Shown piece by piece: positions 34,634 to 43,517 of a DNA stretch of 64,000 bases. The stretch is from DASQMT01 sp963835735. GTDB lineage: Bacteria; Actinomycetota; Thermoleophilia; Solirubrobacterales; Solirubrobacteraceae. A model generated the notes under the pieces. That model had not been told where the DNA came from. It did not search any database and worked only from the letters and a program-made list of their open reading frames with translations. Made by a program: the position numbers and the translations under genes. Each line of letters starts with the position of its first letter. Position 1 is the stretch's first letter. The stretch lies in assembly GCA_963835735.1 (NCBI GenBank), contig CAWIGP010000005.1, positions 574,988 to 638,987 on the forward strand, written 5' to 3'.

Positions 34634-35878
34634 ATGGCGTTGAGAAGATGGACCGGTCGGGCGATCGGTCTGGACGTTCACCGTGACTTCTGCGTGGTCG
34701 CGATCTGTGAGGACGGTCAGGTGCGTTCCGGCGCTCGGGTGCCGAGCACGCCGGAGGGACTGACCCTGCTGGCCGAGAGCCTGCTGCCGTCGGATCGGGT
34801 GGCGTTGGAGGTCACTGGCAGCTGCTGGGAGGTGGCGCGGATCCTGAAGCCGCACGTCGAGCGGGTTGTCGTGGTTAGCCCGGACGACACCGGGATCACG
34901 CGGGCGCGCGCGAAGACCGATCGGCTGGACGCGCGCACGCTGGCGCGGCTGTTGTGGTCGGGGGAGCTCGAATCGGTGTGGATGCCCGATGAGCGCTGTC
35001 GGGTGCTGCGTCGCCGGCTGGCTCGACGCGAGCAGCTGGTGCACGCGCGCTCACGCGCGAAGAACGAGATCCAAGCGGTGCTGCAGCGCCGCCTGCAGGG
35101 CAAGCCGCCGTGCTCGGATCTGTTCGGTGTCAAGGGCCGCCGGTGGCTGGCCGGGCTCGAGTTGCCGCTCGAGGAGCGCGAGTCCGTCGACGCCGGGATC
35201 CGGCATATCGAGTTCCTGGACTCAGAGATCGCTGCCGTCGAGCGGCTGGTCGCTCAGCAGGCGCTCAACTGGCCCGAGATCCGCCGACTGATGACCGTCC
35301 CCGGCGTGAACCTGATCTGCGCCGCGACCTTCATCGCCGCCGTCGGCGACGTCAGCCGGTTCTTCACCAGCCGCAAGCTGGTGGCCTACCTGGGCCTGGA
35401 CCCGAAGGTCCGCCAGTCCGGCGAGGCGCCGGCGCGCAGCGGCCGGATCAGCAAGCGCGGCTCCGCCGCGGCCCGCTGGGCGCTGGTCGAGGCGGCCTGG
35501 AGCGTGGTCTTGCAGCCGGGGCCGCTGCACGCGTTCTATGACCGCACGCGCGCCCGCCGCGGGCACGGCAAGGCGATCGTCGCGACCGCCCGCAAGCTCG
35601 CGGTCCTGTTCTGGTGCATGCTCAGGCGCCGTGAGGACTACGCCCACCAGCAACCCTCGCTGACCAAGAAGAAGCTGCGCCGGCTCGAGATCACCGCCGG
35701 CGCACCCAAATACAGCAAGACCGCACGCGGCGTCTGGAGCAGCAACGTCGCGATCCGTCAGGCCGAGCGCCAGCTCGCCGCGCAGGCCGAGGCCTCCTAC
35801 CAGCGGCTCGTCAAGGACCGGCAGGCCGCAGCCCCGGCAAGAAAGGTGGGCGCGAGCGTGACAGCGGAGCGCGCATAG
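34452..35878 (+). mobile_element. IS110-family insertion sequence (ends not resolved)
   Basis: The element contains one transposase gene preceded by a structured non-coding leader. IS110 elements lack long terminal inverted repeats and duplicate no obvious target, so I could not fix the ends. The given limits are the leader stem-loop and the transposase stop and are a minimum. Confidence 0.6.
34634..35878 (+). CDS. IS110 family transposase (DEDD RuvC-like recombinase)
   Basis: A 414-residue transposase. The N-terminal RuvC-like DEDD domain has GLDVHRDFCVVA, VALEVTGSCWEV and AKTDRLDARTLARLL. The C-terminal Transposase_20 domain has MTVPGVNLICAATFIAAVGDVSRF and LGLDPKVRQSGEAPARSG, with the catalytic Ser candidate in QSGEA or ARSGRIS. 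The start ATG follows GGAGGTGAG. Length and motifs look intact, so the enzyme may be active. The DEDD and Ser residues place it in the bridge-RNA-guided recombinase group. Confidence 0.95.
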   Translation: MALRRWTGRAIGLDVHRDFCVVAICEDGQVRSGARVPSTPEGLTLLAESLLPSDRVALEVTGSCWEVARILKPHVERVVVVSPDDTGITRARAKTDRLDARTLARLLWSGELESVWMPDERCRVLRRRLARREQLVHARSRAKNEIQAVLQRRLQGKPPCSDLFGVKGRRWLAGLELPLEERESVDAGIRHIEFLDSEIAAVERLVAQQALNWPEIRRLMTVPGVNLICAATFIAAVGDVSRFFTSRKLVAYLGLDPKVRQSGEAPARSGRISKRGSAAARWALVEAAWSVVLQPGPLHAFYDRTRARRGHGKAIVATARKLAVLFWCMLRRREDYAHQQPSLTKKKLRRLEITAGAPKYSKTARGVWSSNVAIRQAERQLAAQAEASYQRLVKDRQAAAPARKVGASVTAERA

Positions 35879-36293
35879 ATCAGGCCCTCGAAGGGCAACG
35901 TCGCGCGGCAGGCCCGCGAGCTCCGGACGCCTGCTCTTTGACTCGTCCTCGGCTCGCGCCCACACGACAACCTAGCGCTCCTCAGCCGCCGTCGACCACC
36001 GCGACGGTGACCGTGCGCGCGCAAAATCCGCCGAGTGCCACCCGAATCGGTGCCGGCGCGGGCCCAACTGGCCTCACAGAAGCCGATCTAAGGCCCTCGG
36101 CGACACCACCGCGACCGACCCGTTGCCCGAAATCACCGCAAATTCCGTCAAGGGCGTCGTCGGCCACCCTTGATTTTCATCGGTCGCGCGAAGCGGCACT
36201 CACGCGCAGCGCGGATCGAGTAGCGCAGGCAGGCGAAAGCGGCAGCGAGCGTTAGAGACATCGAGGTGGATCGACGCGGCTAGCATCGGCCGC
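35879..36293. other. 415-bp non-coding region after the IS110 element
   Basis: No convincing gene. It contains the right end of the IS110 element (not located) and copy B of the intergenic repeat at 36182-36239. A minus-strand frame ending VALGGFCARTVTVAVVDGG near 35982 has a strand-like tail, but too little to name. Confidence 0.6.
36182..36239 (+). repeat. Intergenic repeat, copy B
   Basis: Aligns with 32361-32428. It contains GCGGCACTC, then TCGAGTAGCGCAGGCAGGCG followed by AAAG. It ends 54 bp before the lipoprotein gene. Confidence 0.55.
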
Positions 36294-36764
36294 GTGTTTT
36301 GGACGTTCAGCGACCGAGCGTGTATCGCCGCACTGCTCGCGACGACGACTTCGGCGCTCATGGCGACGGCGTGCAGAAGCGGAGCACAAGACGAGGTCCG
36401 CGCACCGTATGTTCGTCAGAACCTCGCTCTCCTGAGGTCTATCCCTGTAGTCCCGCACGCAAAGCTGGTCCGGACGGCGTCGACTTCGTATCGCGAGAGC
36501 GAGCAAGACGATGCGCCGATCGCGGGCTACGGCACGACGCGGGTCTACAACCTCCCGAGCGGGACGCATCCCGAGTCGGCCGTCGACTTCTACCGCCGGG
36601 CGCTCGCCGGTCGATGGATTGAGGTCGCAGGGTCCCACGAGTACGTCAGCCTCAAGCGCGGCGACGCTTACCTCCACATCCTCGCGGGTCGTGGCCGGCT
36701 CTACGTCGAGGTTGATCACGACTGCTACAAGGGAGACTCCTCCCCTCACTGTTTCGGCCCCTAA
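36294..36764 (+). CDS. Exported hypothetical protein, possible lipoprotein
   Basis: A 156-residue protein starting at GTG 36294. The N-terminus FWTFSDRACIAALLATTTSALMATACRSG is a signal peptide. Cys at about residue 27 (MATAC) is a plausible but imperfect lipobox. The mature part (YGTTRVYNLPSGTHPESAVDFYRRAL, then YVSLKRGDAYLHIL) looks like a small alpha/beta domain and has two Cys near the C-terminus (HDCYKGDSSPHCF). No family is recognised. Its stop lies in a short inverted repeat CCTAAC-tcgc-GTTAGG at 36760-36775, which may help terminate transcription. Confidence 0.6.
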   Translation: MFWTFSDRACIAALLATTTSALMATACRSGAQDEVRAPYVRQNLALLRSIPVVPHAKLVRTASTSYRESEQDDAPIAGYGTTRVYNLPSGTHPESAVDFYRRALAGRWIEVAGSHEYVSLKRGDAYLHILAGRGRLYVEVDHDCYKGDSSPHCFGP

Positions 36765-36865
36765 CTCGCGTTAGGACTGCTGCTGCAATGAGGCAGACGC
36801 AATGGCCCGCATTCGGAGCCGCCGGCTAGCGCTTGTCGCGCATAGCGCTAGCGCGCCCGTTGCGG

Positions 36866-37807
36866 TCAGGCGGCCGCGGCAACGCCCCGAGCGAGGCGCT
36901 CGAGCGCTACCGCGTACCCGACGCGCGATCCGGTCCCGATCGCGTTGGCCACCGAGCGCGAATGCGGGGTCGCCGCATCGCCGGCGGCGTAGACGCCCGC
37001 GACGTTCGTCCGCCCGTCGGCGTCGGTGACGAGCGTCCCGGCCGCGGTCAACTGGCAGCCTAGCGCGGCGGGGAGCCCGTTCGGCTGGTCCCGCCGCGTG
37101 TTCACGAACAGCGCTTCGCGCCGCTCGGCCGGTCCGTGCGAGAACTCGATCCGCCCGAGGCGGCCATCGTTCCCGGCAAGCCGGGCGATCGGCTCGGTCC
37201 GGACGCGTACGCCCGCTGCTGCCAGCAGCGCGCCGCCGGGGTCCGGCGCGCCGTCCGTGCACAGCACGACATCGTTGCTCCAACCCGCGAGCACCAGCGC
37301 CGAGTGCACGGCGCCGGGCCCGCTGCCGTGGAACGCCAAAGGCCGGTCGCGCACTTCCCAGCCGTCGCAAAACGCGCAGTGGAATACCGACCGTCCCCAG
37401 AATGCCTCGATCCCAGTAAGCGGCGGCGGGTCGTAGCGCAGCCCGTGGGCCAGCACAATCGCATGGGCGCGCACGGGCGGCCCAACCGCCGGCCGCACAA
37501 CGAATACGTCCCGGATCCGTTCGGCGTCCTGGACGGCGCCATGACGGAGCTCGACGTTCGGATGCTCCTCGAGCTGGCGCCGCCCGCTGTCTCGCAGGTC
37601 CGCCGGCTTGACCCGATCATGCCCGAGCAGTCCACCGACACCCTGGGAGATGGCGTTCGCAGGCCGGTCGTTATCCACCACGAGCACCCGCTTCCTCGCC
37701 CGGCCCAGCACGAGCGCCGCGCTCAGACCCGCGGGCCCGCCGCCCACGATCACGGCGTCATACGGTGTGCTGCGCCAAGCATCGAGACGATGGAGCCGGT
37801 CGGTCAT
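36866..37807 (-). CDS. Thioredoxin reductase-like FAD/NAD(P) oxidoreductase
   Basis: A 313-residue flavoprotein of the low-Mr thioredoxin reductase type. The FAD site is AVIVGGGPAGLSAALVLGRA, and the NADPH domain includes the pair CAFCDGWEVRD with a CxxC redox centre. The NADPH-site motif GSGPGAVHSALVL and the second FAD motif VYAAGDAATPHSR follow. No thioredoxin gene is next to it, so the partner is unknown; related enzymes reduce other disulphides or act in secondary metabolism. Minus strand, alone, with its 5' side facing the IS1182-like element. Confidence 0.88.
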   Translation of the reverse strand: MTDRLHRLDAWRSTPYDAVIVGGGPAGLSAALVLGRARKRVLVVDNDRPANAISQGVGGLLGHDRVKPADLRDSGRRQLEEHPNVELRHGAVQDAERIRDVFVVRPAVGPPVRAHAIVLAHGLRYDPPPLTGIEAFWGRSVFHCAFCDGWEVRDRPLAFHGSGPGAVHSALVLAGWSNDVVLCTDGAPDPGGALLAAAGVRVRTEPIARLAGNDGRLGRIEFSHGPAERREALFVNTRRDQPNGLPAALGCQLTAAGTLVTDADGRTNVAGVYAAGDAATPHSRSVANAIGTGSRVGYAVALERLARGVAAAA

Positions 37808-37964
37808 CGCAACTTAGACGCCACCACGCCCGGTGATTCATCCCTGGCCCGGGCGATCCGGGGGTTAGCCGCACCTCAACCACCCCGCCCAATCGGCCAC
37901 CGCTTCTCGCGCTGGGCGAGGTAGCGACTCGGTCGCCGACGCGCCACGACTGTTCCGTTCAGGC

Positions 37965-39514
37965 TTGGCTGTCGCGAAAGTCCTGCTGGCGCTGGGCGTC
38001 TGGGTGTGTGCTGGCAAGGGTGACGCTTTTGACCGGCGTGCCCGGGCGTCGGTCGGCGGCCGCCGTCAGGCGGCCGCGAGAGTGTGGCGGTGGAGTTTGA
38101 GGAGGTTGTGGGTTGCGGTGATGAGTCGCCATTCGGCGCGGACGGCGCCGCGTCCTCGGCGTCTGAAGCGGTCCAGGCGGCGGTTGAACTTCGTCTGGGC
38201 GAACACGGGCTCGATCATCGGTTGGCGTTTGCGGTAGAGCTCGCTGCCGCGTTCGGTGGCCAGGACGTGGCGCATCTGGTCGTAGCGGCCGCCGTCCCAG
38301 TTGCGCCGGGTGGTTCGGCGGCGGCTGGTGTCGGGTGGGATGAGCACCTGGATGCCGCGATCGACGATCCGTTGCATCTGTTCGCCGTGCCAGTAGCCGG
38401 CGTCGGCCAGCAGCACCTCGGGCAGCTCGTCGATGCCGGCGCTCGCGAGCTCGCGTTCGGTGGCGTCGAGCATCGGCTCAAGGTGCCCGAAGTCGGCGCC
38501 GACGGTCTCGATCTCGGCAGCCAGAACGACCTGATGCTCGTTGGTGACCGCCTGGCCGTTGTAGCCCTGCAGAAAGCCGCGCAGGCCCTTGACGACACGG
38601 GAGTCCGGATCGGTGACGTTGATGCGACCCTCCGGCGTGGCGGGCGGCTGGTAGGGGTCCGGCGGTCGGCCGAAGCGCCGCCCGTCCTTCATCCGCCCGC
38701 GCGCCCGGTAGGCCTCATAGGCCCGGTTGGCGCGCACCTCAGACCACAGCTCCTCCTCGAGACGGCGCTTGGCCTCGCGGAGCCGTTTCGGGCGGCTGCG
38801 CGGCACCGGCTGCGGGTTCGCCGCGCGCTCGGCCTCCAGGCGCTGCTTGGCCTCGCGCAACCAGCCGCGGCGACCTTGCGCGGTCGCGAACTCCGGCGGC
38901 AGCTCGTCGCCGCGCGCCTGCCCGTAGAGCTCGTCCTCGGCCGCGTCGACCGCCTTGGCCTCCTCGACGATCTCGCGCGCGAGCTGCTCGTAGTCGAGGT
39001 TCTCGTTGCGCGACGCGTTGGCATGCAGCTTCGTGCCGTCGACCGCGATCACACCGACCTTGACGAGCCCGCTGCGCGCGCAGAGCGTCAGCACCTCGCC
39101 GAACAGACCGGCGATCGCGTCCTGATGGCGCACGACGAATCGCGCCAGCGTCGCGTGATCAGGACGCTGCTGCGCCGCCAGCACCCGAAATGCCACGTCC
39201 TCCTCGCACGCGCGCTCGATCACGCGCGAGGACCGGATCCCACGCGCGTAGGCGTAAAGCAACAGCGCAACCATCATCGCCGGGTCATAGGGCGGCCGAC
39301 TGCGCCCATCGACGCGGTAAGCCGCATAAAACGCGTCGAGATCCATCTCGCCGACGGCGTCGATGACAAACCACGCCAGATGCCGCGGCGGCAACCACTC
39401 GCGGACGTCGGGCGGCATCAGAAACGACTGCTCGCGATCACACGCGACAAAGCGCTGGCCCATCACCAAATGGTCTTAAACCCGCCGGACGACACCCGAC
39501 ATACGCGACAGCCA
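37965..39514 (-). mobile_element. IS1182-like insertion sequence, 1.55 kb
   Basis: Terminal inverted repeats are TGGCTGTCGCG at 37966-37976 and its complement at 39504-39514; similarity continues for about 17 bp with two mismatches. CAGGC flanks both sides (37960-37964 and 39515-39519), a likely 5-bp target duplication. The element holds one intact transposase gene on the minus strand. It interrupts a copy of the intergenic CAGGCGAA motif. Confidence 0.85.
38066..39469 (-). CDS. IS1182 family transposase
   Basis: A 467-residue DDE transposase. The N-terminal DUF772-type domain has EWLPPRHLAWFVIDAV and RPPYDPAMMVALLLYAYARG. Catalytic residues are in IAVDGTKLHANAS (D), VLLADAGYWHGEQM (D) and IEPVFAQTKFNRRLDRF (E). 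The middle is a charged linker of 100 residues, as in other IS1182 members. Full length, apparently intact, and bounded by inverted repeats. Confidence 0.95.
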   Translation of the reverse strand: MVMGQRFVACDREQSFLMPPDVREWLPPRHLAWFVIDAVGEMDLDAFYAAYRVDGRSRPPYDPAMMVALLLYAYARGIRSSRVIERACEEDVAFRVLAAQQRPDHATLARFVVRHQDAIAGLFGEVLTLCARSGLVKVGVIAVDGTKLHANASRNENLDYEQLAREIVEEAKAVDAAEDELYGQARGDELPPEFATAQGRRGWLREAKQRLEAERAANPQPVPRSRPKRLREAKRRLEEELWSEVRANRAYEAYRARGRMKDGRRFGRPPDPYQPPATPEGRINVTDPDSRVVKGLRGFLQGYNGQAVTNEHQVVLAAEIETVGADFGHLEPMLDATERELASAGIDELPEVLLADAGYWHGEQMQRIVDRGIQVLIPPDTSRRRTTRRNWDGGRYDQMRHVLATERGSELYRKRQPMIEPVFAQTKFNRRLDRFRRRGRGAVRAEWRLITATHNLLKLHRHTLAAA

Positions 39515-39571
39515 CAGGCGAAAGCGCAAGTGGCGCGACGGGGGACCGGCCTGCCGCTCATACTGCCGCCG

Positions 39572-40636
39572 ATGGTGCAACGGTCGGAAGTGAACCCGGA
39601 AACATGGGCCGTGATGGCGGGACGAGGGGCCGATAGCGCGGGAGCGCCGCTGAACGTCCCCCTGGTGTCCGCTTCGAATTTCCAGCTCGGCTCCGAGCGT
39701 TCCTACAGTCGGGATGACGCTACGCCGACGTGGGAGGCTTTTGAGGAGCTGCTCGGCGGCCTAGAGGGCGGCGAGGCGGTCGCTTTCGCCTCGGGCATGG
39801 GCGCTGCGGCGGCGGTGTTCGACCTGCTGCCGGTCGGCGCCAAGGTCGTCCTTGGAGACGACTGCTACCAAGCCGTCTCCGGCCTGGCCGCCGCCGGAGC
39901 GGAGCGTGGCCGATGGCGTGTGGAGCGGGTGCGAATCGAAGACACGGCGCGCTGGATCGAGCTCGCCGCCGACGTGGACCTCGTCTGGCTGGAATCGCCG
40001 TCGAACCCGCTGTTGCGCGTCGCCGATCTCCCAGCGATCTGCGCCGCGCCGCGCTCGGCGGACGCGCTGGTGGTGATCGACAGCACCTTCGCGACACCGC
40101 TCGTGCAGCGTCCGCTCGAACTCGGTGCCGATCTGGTCATGCACTCGGCCACGAAGTACCTGGGCGGGCACTCTGATCTCCTGCTCGGAGCCGTTGTCTC
40201 CTCGACGCCCGAGCGCGCACACCAGCTGCGCGAGCGCCGCACGCTGGCCGGAGCCACGCCCGGTGCCTTGGAGGCGTTTCTCGCCGTCCGCGGCATGCGC
40301 ACGCTCCCGTTGCGGCTCCAGCGCGCAACCGCGTCGGCGACTGATCTCGCCGAGCGGCTCGCGCAGCACTCCGCCGTGGAGGTCGTGCGCTACCCGGGCT
40401 TCGGGGCCGTGGTGTCCTTCGACGTGCAGGGCGGCGCCGCGCCCGCGGACGCGGTCTGCGGCTCGGTGCGCATCATCCGACATGCCACCAGCCTCGGCGG
40501 CGTCGAGTCGACCATGGAACGCCGCGCCGCTATCCCGGGCCAGACCCACCTACCGCCCGGCCTCCTCCGGCTTAGCGTTGGCTGCGAGCATCCGGACGAC
40601 CTCTGGCGCGACCTGCAACAGGCGCTCACGCCGTAG
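39572..40636 (+). CDS. PLP-dependent trans-sulfuration-type enzyme (cystathionine gamma-synthase/lyase-like)
   Basis: A 354-residue fold-I PLP enzyme of the Cys/Met-metabolism family. The PLP Lys is in MHSATKYLGGHSD, the Asp that binds the ring N in VVIDSTFATPL, and the substrate loop in WLESPSNPLLRV. The C-terminal HATSLGGVESTMERRA and LLRLSVGCEHPDDLW are typical. It is shorter than the usual 380-400 residues through a compact segment before the ATSLGG motif. The start ATG at 39572 lies only 58 bp from the end of the IS1182-like element, so its original promoter is probably separated or lost. Confidence 0.82.
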   Translation: MVQRSEVNPETWAVMAGRGADSAGAPLNVPLVSASNFQLGSERSYSRDDATPTWEAFEELLGGLEGGEAVAFASGMGAAAAVFDLLPVGAKVVLGDDCYQAVSGLAAAGAERGRWRVERVRIEDTARWIELAADVDLVWLESPSNPLLRVADLPAICAAPRSADALVVIDSTFATPLVQRPLELGADLVMHSATKYLGGHSDLLLGAVVSSTPERAHQLRERRTLAGATPGALEAFLAVRGMRTLPLRLQRATASATDLAERLAQHSAVEVVRYPGFGAVVSFDVQGGAAPADAVCGSVRIIRHATSLGGVESTMERRAAIPGQTHLPPGLLRLSVGCEHPDDLWRDLQQALTP

Positions 40637-41143
40637 CGCCGAGCCGCAACCCCTTGCCGTCGGCGGCGACCACTCGTTGCCCGGGCACTCGATGCTGCTT
40701 TGAGGCAATGGCAGCAGCCCGGGACCGGCGCCGACGCGCCGCGCGGAAACGACTGCTCCGTTCAGCGAAGGGAGAAGCGCGACCGCGACGTCACGGGCGT
40801 CCCCCGTCGCATGGAACCAGCAGTCCCACACGCTGCCCGCTGTCGCCGCGCAGCGCAAGCACCGGTCGAGCGTGGCGCGGCGACTGCGCCGCACGACCGA
40901 CGCAGGATCGAGTCGCATCGGAAGCAAGCGGAGGCGGGTGAACCGCCGGACGAGCTTGGGTCAAGGCGCGTCAACTTGACGCGTGTTGCATGGCGGGCGT
41001 AGGTTCGCCTAGTCGTGGGTGCCTTGTGGCGCTCGCCGCCAGTCCGGGTCGCGTTCCGTCGGCGAGCCGGTGCGCAGCGCCTTCGCGCTCGCTCGAATCT
41101 GCCTCTCGCCGCGGTCGGGCCCCAACCATGAGGGAGCGTCAGC
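40637..41143. other. 506-bp non-coding region
   Basis: No gene is supported. A perfect 17-bp palindrome lies at 40967-40983. Part of the region (CGACTGCTCCGTTCAGCGAA at 40749-40768) resembles the IS1182 target site flank at 37947-37964. Otherwise I see nothing. Confidence 0.6.
40967..40983. promoter_or_regulatory. 17-bp palindrome
   Basis: CGCGTCAACTTGACGCG is a perfect inverted repeat with a single central base, 160 bp upstream of the small gene at 41144. It has the form of a regulator-binding site, but no adjacent regulator gene explains it. Confidence 0.45.
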
Positions 41144-41443
41144 ATGCGGATGATGATGAAGGTGCAGATACCGACCGAATCGGGCAACGACGCGATCAAG
41201 GACGGGAGCCTGGCGAAGATCATGGGCACGTCGCTCGAAGCGCTGAAGGCGGAGGCGGCCTACTTCACAGCCGAGGACGGGATGCGAACCGCGCTCGTCT
41301 TCTTCGAGATGAACGACTCAAGCGAGATCCCACCGGCGGCGGAGCCGTTCTTCATGGGCCTGGGCGCGACGATCACGTTGTCGCCTGTGATGAACGCGCA
41401 GGAGATGCAGTCCGGCGTGACCAAGGCGAGGGAAGCGATGTAG
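41144..41443 (+). CDS. Small ABM/DUF3303-like protein
   Basis: A 99-residue protein (MKVQIPTESGNDAIKDGSLA, EAAYFTAEDGMRTALVFFEM, FFMGLGATITLSPVMNAQEM). The order of strand-helix-strand-strand-helix-strand matches the dimeric alpha/beta-barrel fold. It has a good GGGAG ribosome site. No catalytic signature; function unknown. It is a stand-alone gene. Confidence 0.65.
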   Translation: MRMMMKVQIPTESGNDAIKDGSLAKIMGTSLEALKAEAAYFTAEDGMRTALVFFEMNDSSEIPPAAEPFFMGLGATITLSPVMNAQEMQSGVTKAREAM

Positions 41444-41718
41444 TGCTGTCGCAAGCACCGGCGGCGCGCCGCTGCTGACCGGCGTCCGCGATGCGGCACC
41501 GGCTGCGCTCCCGATAGTGGCGCCAGCGCGAGAGTGGCGGGATCGCGGCGGGCAGGAGTGCCGCATCGAGGCAGACGCGGCACTGATCGCCGGTGCCGAA
41601 TCAGTTCCGGTCCCGGCGCAAAGCGCTACTCCGATCGGCGTCGCGACTGTGGCTGCCTCCAGGCGAAGCGGGAAGCCAGATTCGAGCGTCGGCGGGGGCG
41701 CTCAGAATTTCGCACGGC

Positions 41719-42648
41719 TCAGCGAGTGCGTGGCAGGACGTGAGCGCGACGCATGGCCGCCCAGGCGACGACCGCGGCCTTGGCGTGGCCCTGGATCGAG
41801 AAATGGTTCAGGTCGCTGGCGACGTACTCGCGTCGGTCGACGACGTGCCCAAACGCCCCAGCGTCGTAGGTGCATTGGCGGACCGTCTTGCAGGCGGCCT
41901 CTAGAGCCGCCTCGTAGGCGTGGATTGCCTTCTCGGCGCGGGCGACCTTCTCGGGGGAAACGCTGCCGATCGGCGTCATGAAGTCGCACGGGCCGGTGCC
42001 GCCCTGTGACGCGCGCTCGTCGCGGCTGAGCGACCTCGCATACGTCGGCACGCTTCCGAACTGGCTGACCACGAACTGGCTCGAGTTCGGCGCCCCGCCG
42101 GCGAGCTTCTTGAGCGTCGAGGCTAAATGCGGACGGAAGTCGGAAAGAGCGGAGGCGTCGAGCGGGCAAGTTAGGTCGTTATCCATGACCTGGATGACGA
42201 TCAGGTCCGGCTTGGGGTCGGCCTCGAGGAGCCTGGCGGCCTGGCCCGCGACCTGATCGATCCCGGCGCCACCCTCGGAATAGGGCATGTTGTGACCCTT
42301 GATCGCCGGGTTTTGTTTGAGGATGCGCAGATACAGGCTGTCGACCTCAGGGTTGCTGCCGGTCGCCCACGAGTTCGCGCGCACTTCCACGCCGGGCTGG
42401 TCGGGATCAGAGCTCTCGCCGGTCGAGCCCGAATGACCGAGCACCGTGATCGAGTCCGGGTAGCCGCGCGTCCACTCGCGCGCCGACGCTGACGCCGCCG
42501 TCGGAGTCGAAGTCGCGCCAGACGTGCCCGTCGCGGCGTTGGTGCGCCCGGTGGGCTCGGAGTCGGAACCGCCGCAGCCCACGAGAACTGACGCGCTCAC
42601 GAACACTGCGGCACTTACTGCGAGAACGGCAAGCCGACGAGCGGTCAA
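41719..42648 (-). CDS. SGNH/GDSL-type esterase lipoprotein
   Basis: A 309-residue protein from the TTG at 42648, giving the lipoprotein signal LTARRLAVLAVSAAVFVSASVLVGC with a clear lipobox. An ATG at 42777 would add 43 residues before the signal. The SGNH blocks are I, ITVLGHSGSTG with the nucleophile Ser, the Asn block in IVIQVMDNDLTCP, and the Asp-His pair in ASDLNHFSIQGHAKAA. It probably acts on esters or carbohydrate esters at the cell surface. Four Cys in the mature part could form disulphides. Confidence 0.8.
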   Translation of the reverse strand: MTARRLAVLAVSAAVFVSASVLVGCGGSDSEPTGRTNAATGTSGATSTPTAASASAREWTRGYPDSITVLGHSGSTGESSDPDQPGVEVRANSWATGSNPEVDSLYLRILKQNPAIKGHNMPYSEGGAGIDQVAGQAARLLEADPKPDLIVIQVMDNDLTCPLDASALSDFRPHLASTLKKLAGGAPNSSQFVVSQFGSVPTYARSLSRDERASQGGTGPCDFMTPIGSVSPEKVARAEKAIHAYEAALEAACKTVRQCTYDAGAFGHVVDRREYVASDLNHFSIQGHAKAAVVAWAAMRRAHVLPRTR

Positions 42649-43059
42649 TTTCTGCTCGGGCTTAGCGAGGGCCTGAGCTCGGCGGCTTCGCGAGCGGGGC
42701 CGCGCGAGTGGAATCCAGGGCCCCCCGGCCGTCGCGACAAGCGAACCGATGATGAACGTCGGACCGGCCGAAGACATGCGGCATACGTCACCCTCCGTGG
42801 ATCGCCTCCGACGCGAGGTCGGCGACGCGAGCCTAACCGGGCCGGTCGTGGAGGCGCAATAGCCCAAATGAGGGATCACGACTTGTGGATCAGGGACCGC
42901 AGCTCGACGTTTCATCCGGCGAGGAAGTGCTCCTTCGAGGCAGAACCAGCACTGCCGCCAACAGGCGATAGGAGCAGCCGCGCGCTGTCGGGGAGGGCCG
43001 GGTTGCGACGGCGAACTACCAGGCGTGCGTTCGGCGATGTCGACACGGAGGGAGTGGCG

Positions 43060-43227
43060 GTGTTCCAGGCCCTGAAGGGCAGGCTCTCGAAGGACGACGC
43101 AACCAAGGCTGAGCGGAAGGCGCGCAAGGCTGAGACCGTGGCGAAACGTCGCGAGTTGAAAGCACAGAGCCAACGCGAACACCTTGAGCGCGACCGTCAC
43201 GGCCGTGGTGGAGGCGGCGGTCCTTAG
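43060..43227 (+). CDS. Small basic helical protein (55 residues)
   Basis: From the GTG at 43060, preceded by GGAGGGAG, the product is FQALKGRLSKDDATKAERKA then KRRELKAQSQREHLERDRHG and a Gly-rich end. It is very rich in Lys, Arg and Glu and should be one long helix. No family recognised. Codon use fits the neighbours. The longer frame from 42868 has no credible N-terminus. Confidence 0.5.
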   Translation: MFQALKGRLSKDDATKAERKARKAETVAKRRELKAQSQREHLERDRHGRGGGGGP

Positions 43228-43517
43228 TCCGGCACGGACGCCCTCGGGACGGCTCTGCGGCCTGTGCGAGCGTGCGGGAATGTCCCCTGATTGCCGACTG
43301 CTGCTTCTGCGCCTCGAAGGGGCAGCAGCGTCAGCCGCGACGGTACCCGGCTTCTCGCCCAACGGCCACCGACGCTGAGCATTGTCGCCGTGGTGATCGT
43401 CGCGGGACCGCCGGAGCGCCCCTGCGATTGACCCTCGCAGGAGCCTTCTCGAAGTCTTTCGTGAATCTCTCGATTGACGGCGGTCACAGCGTGCGGTCTG
43501 CTGCGACTGATCAGGTG

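Noticed and set aside
36181..36780. attC-like sequences (GCGTTAGAGAC near 36249, CCTAAC...GTTAGG at 36760-36775) around a small gene, suggesting an integron cassette
   Set aside because: No integrase, genes face both directions, no repeated R''/R' pairs with 57-141 bp spacing, and the second element is only a 4-nt-loop hairpin over the stop codon.
38084..39571. A long plus-strand open frame continuous with the PLP enzyme, through the IS1182-like element
   Set aside because: It is the antisense of the transposase; the family N-terminus of the enzyme begins at 39572.
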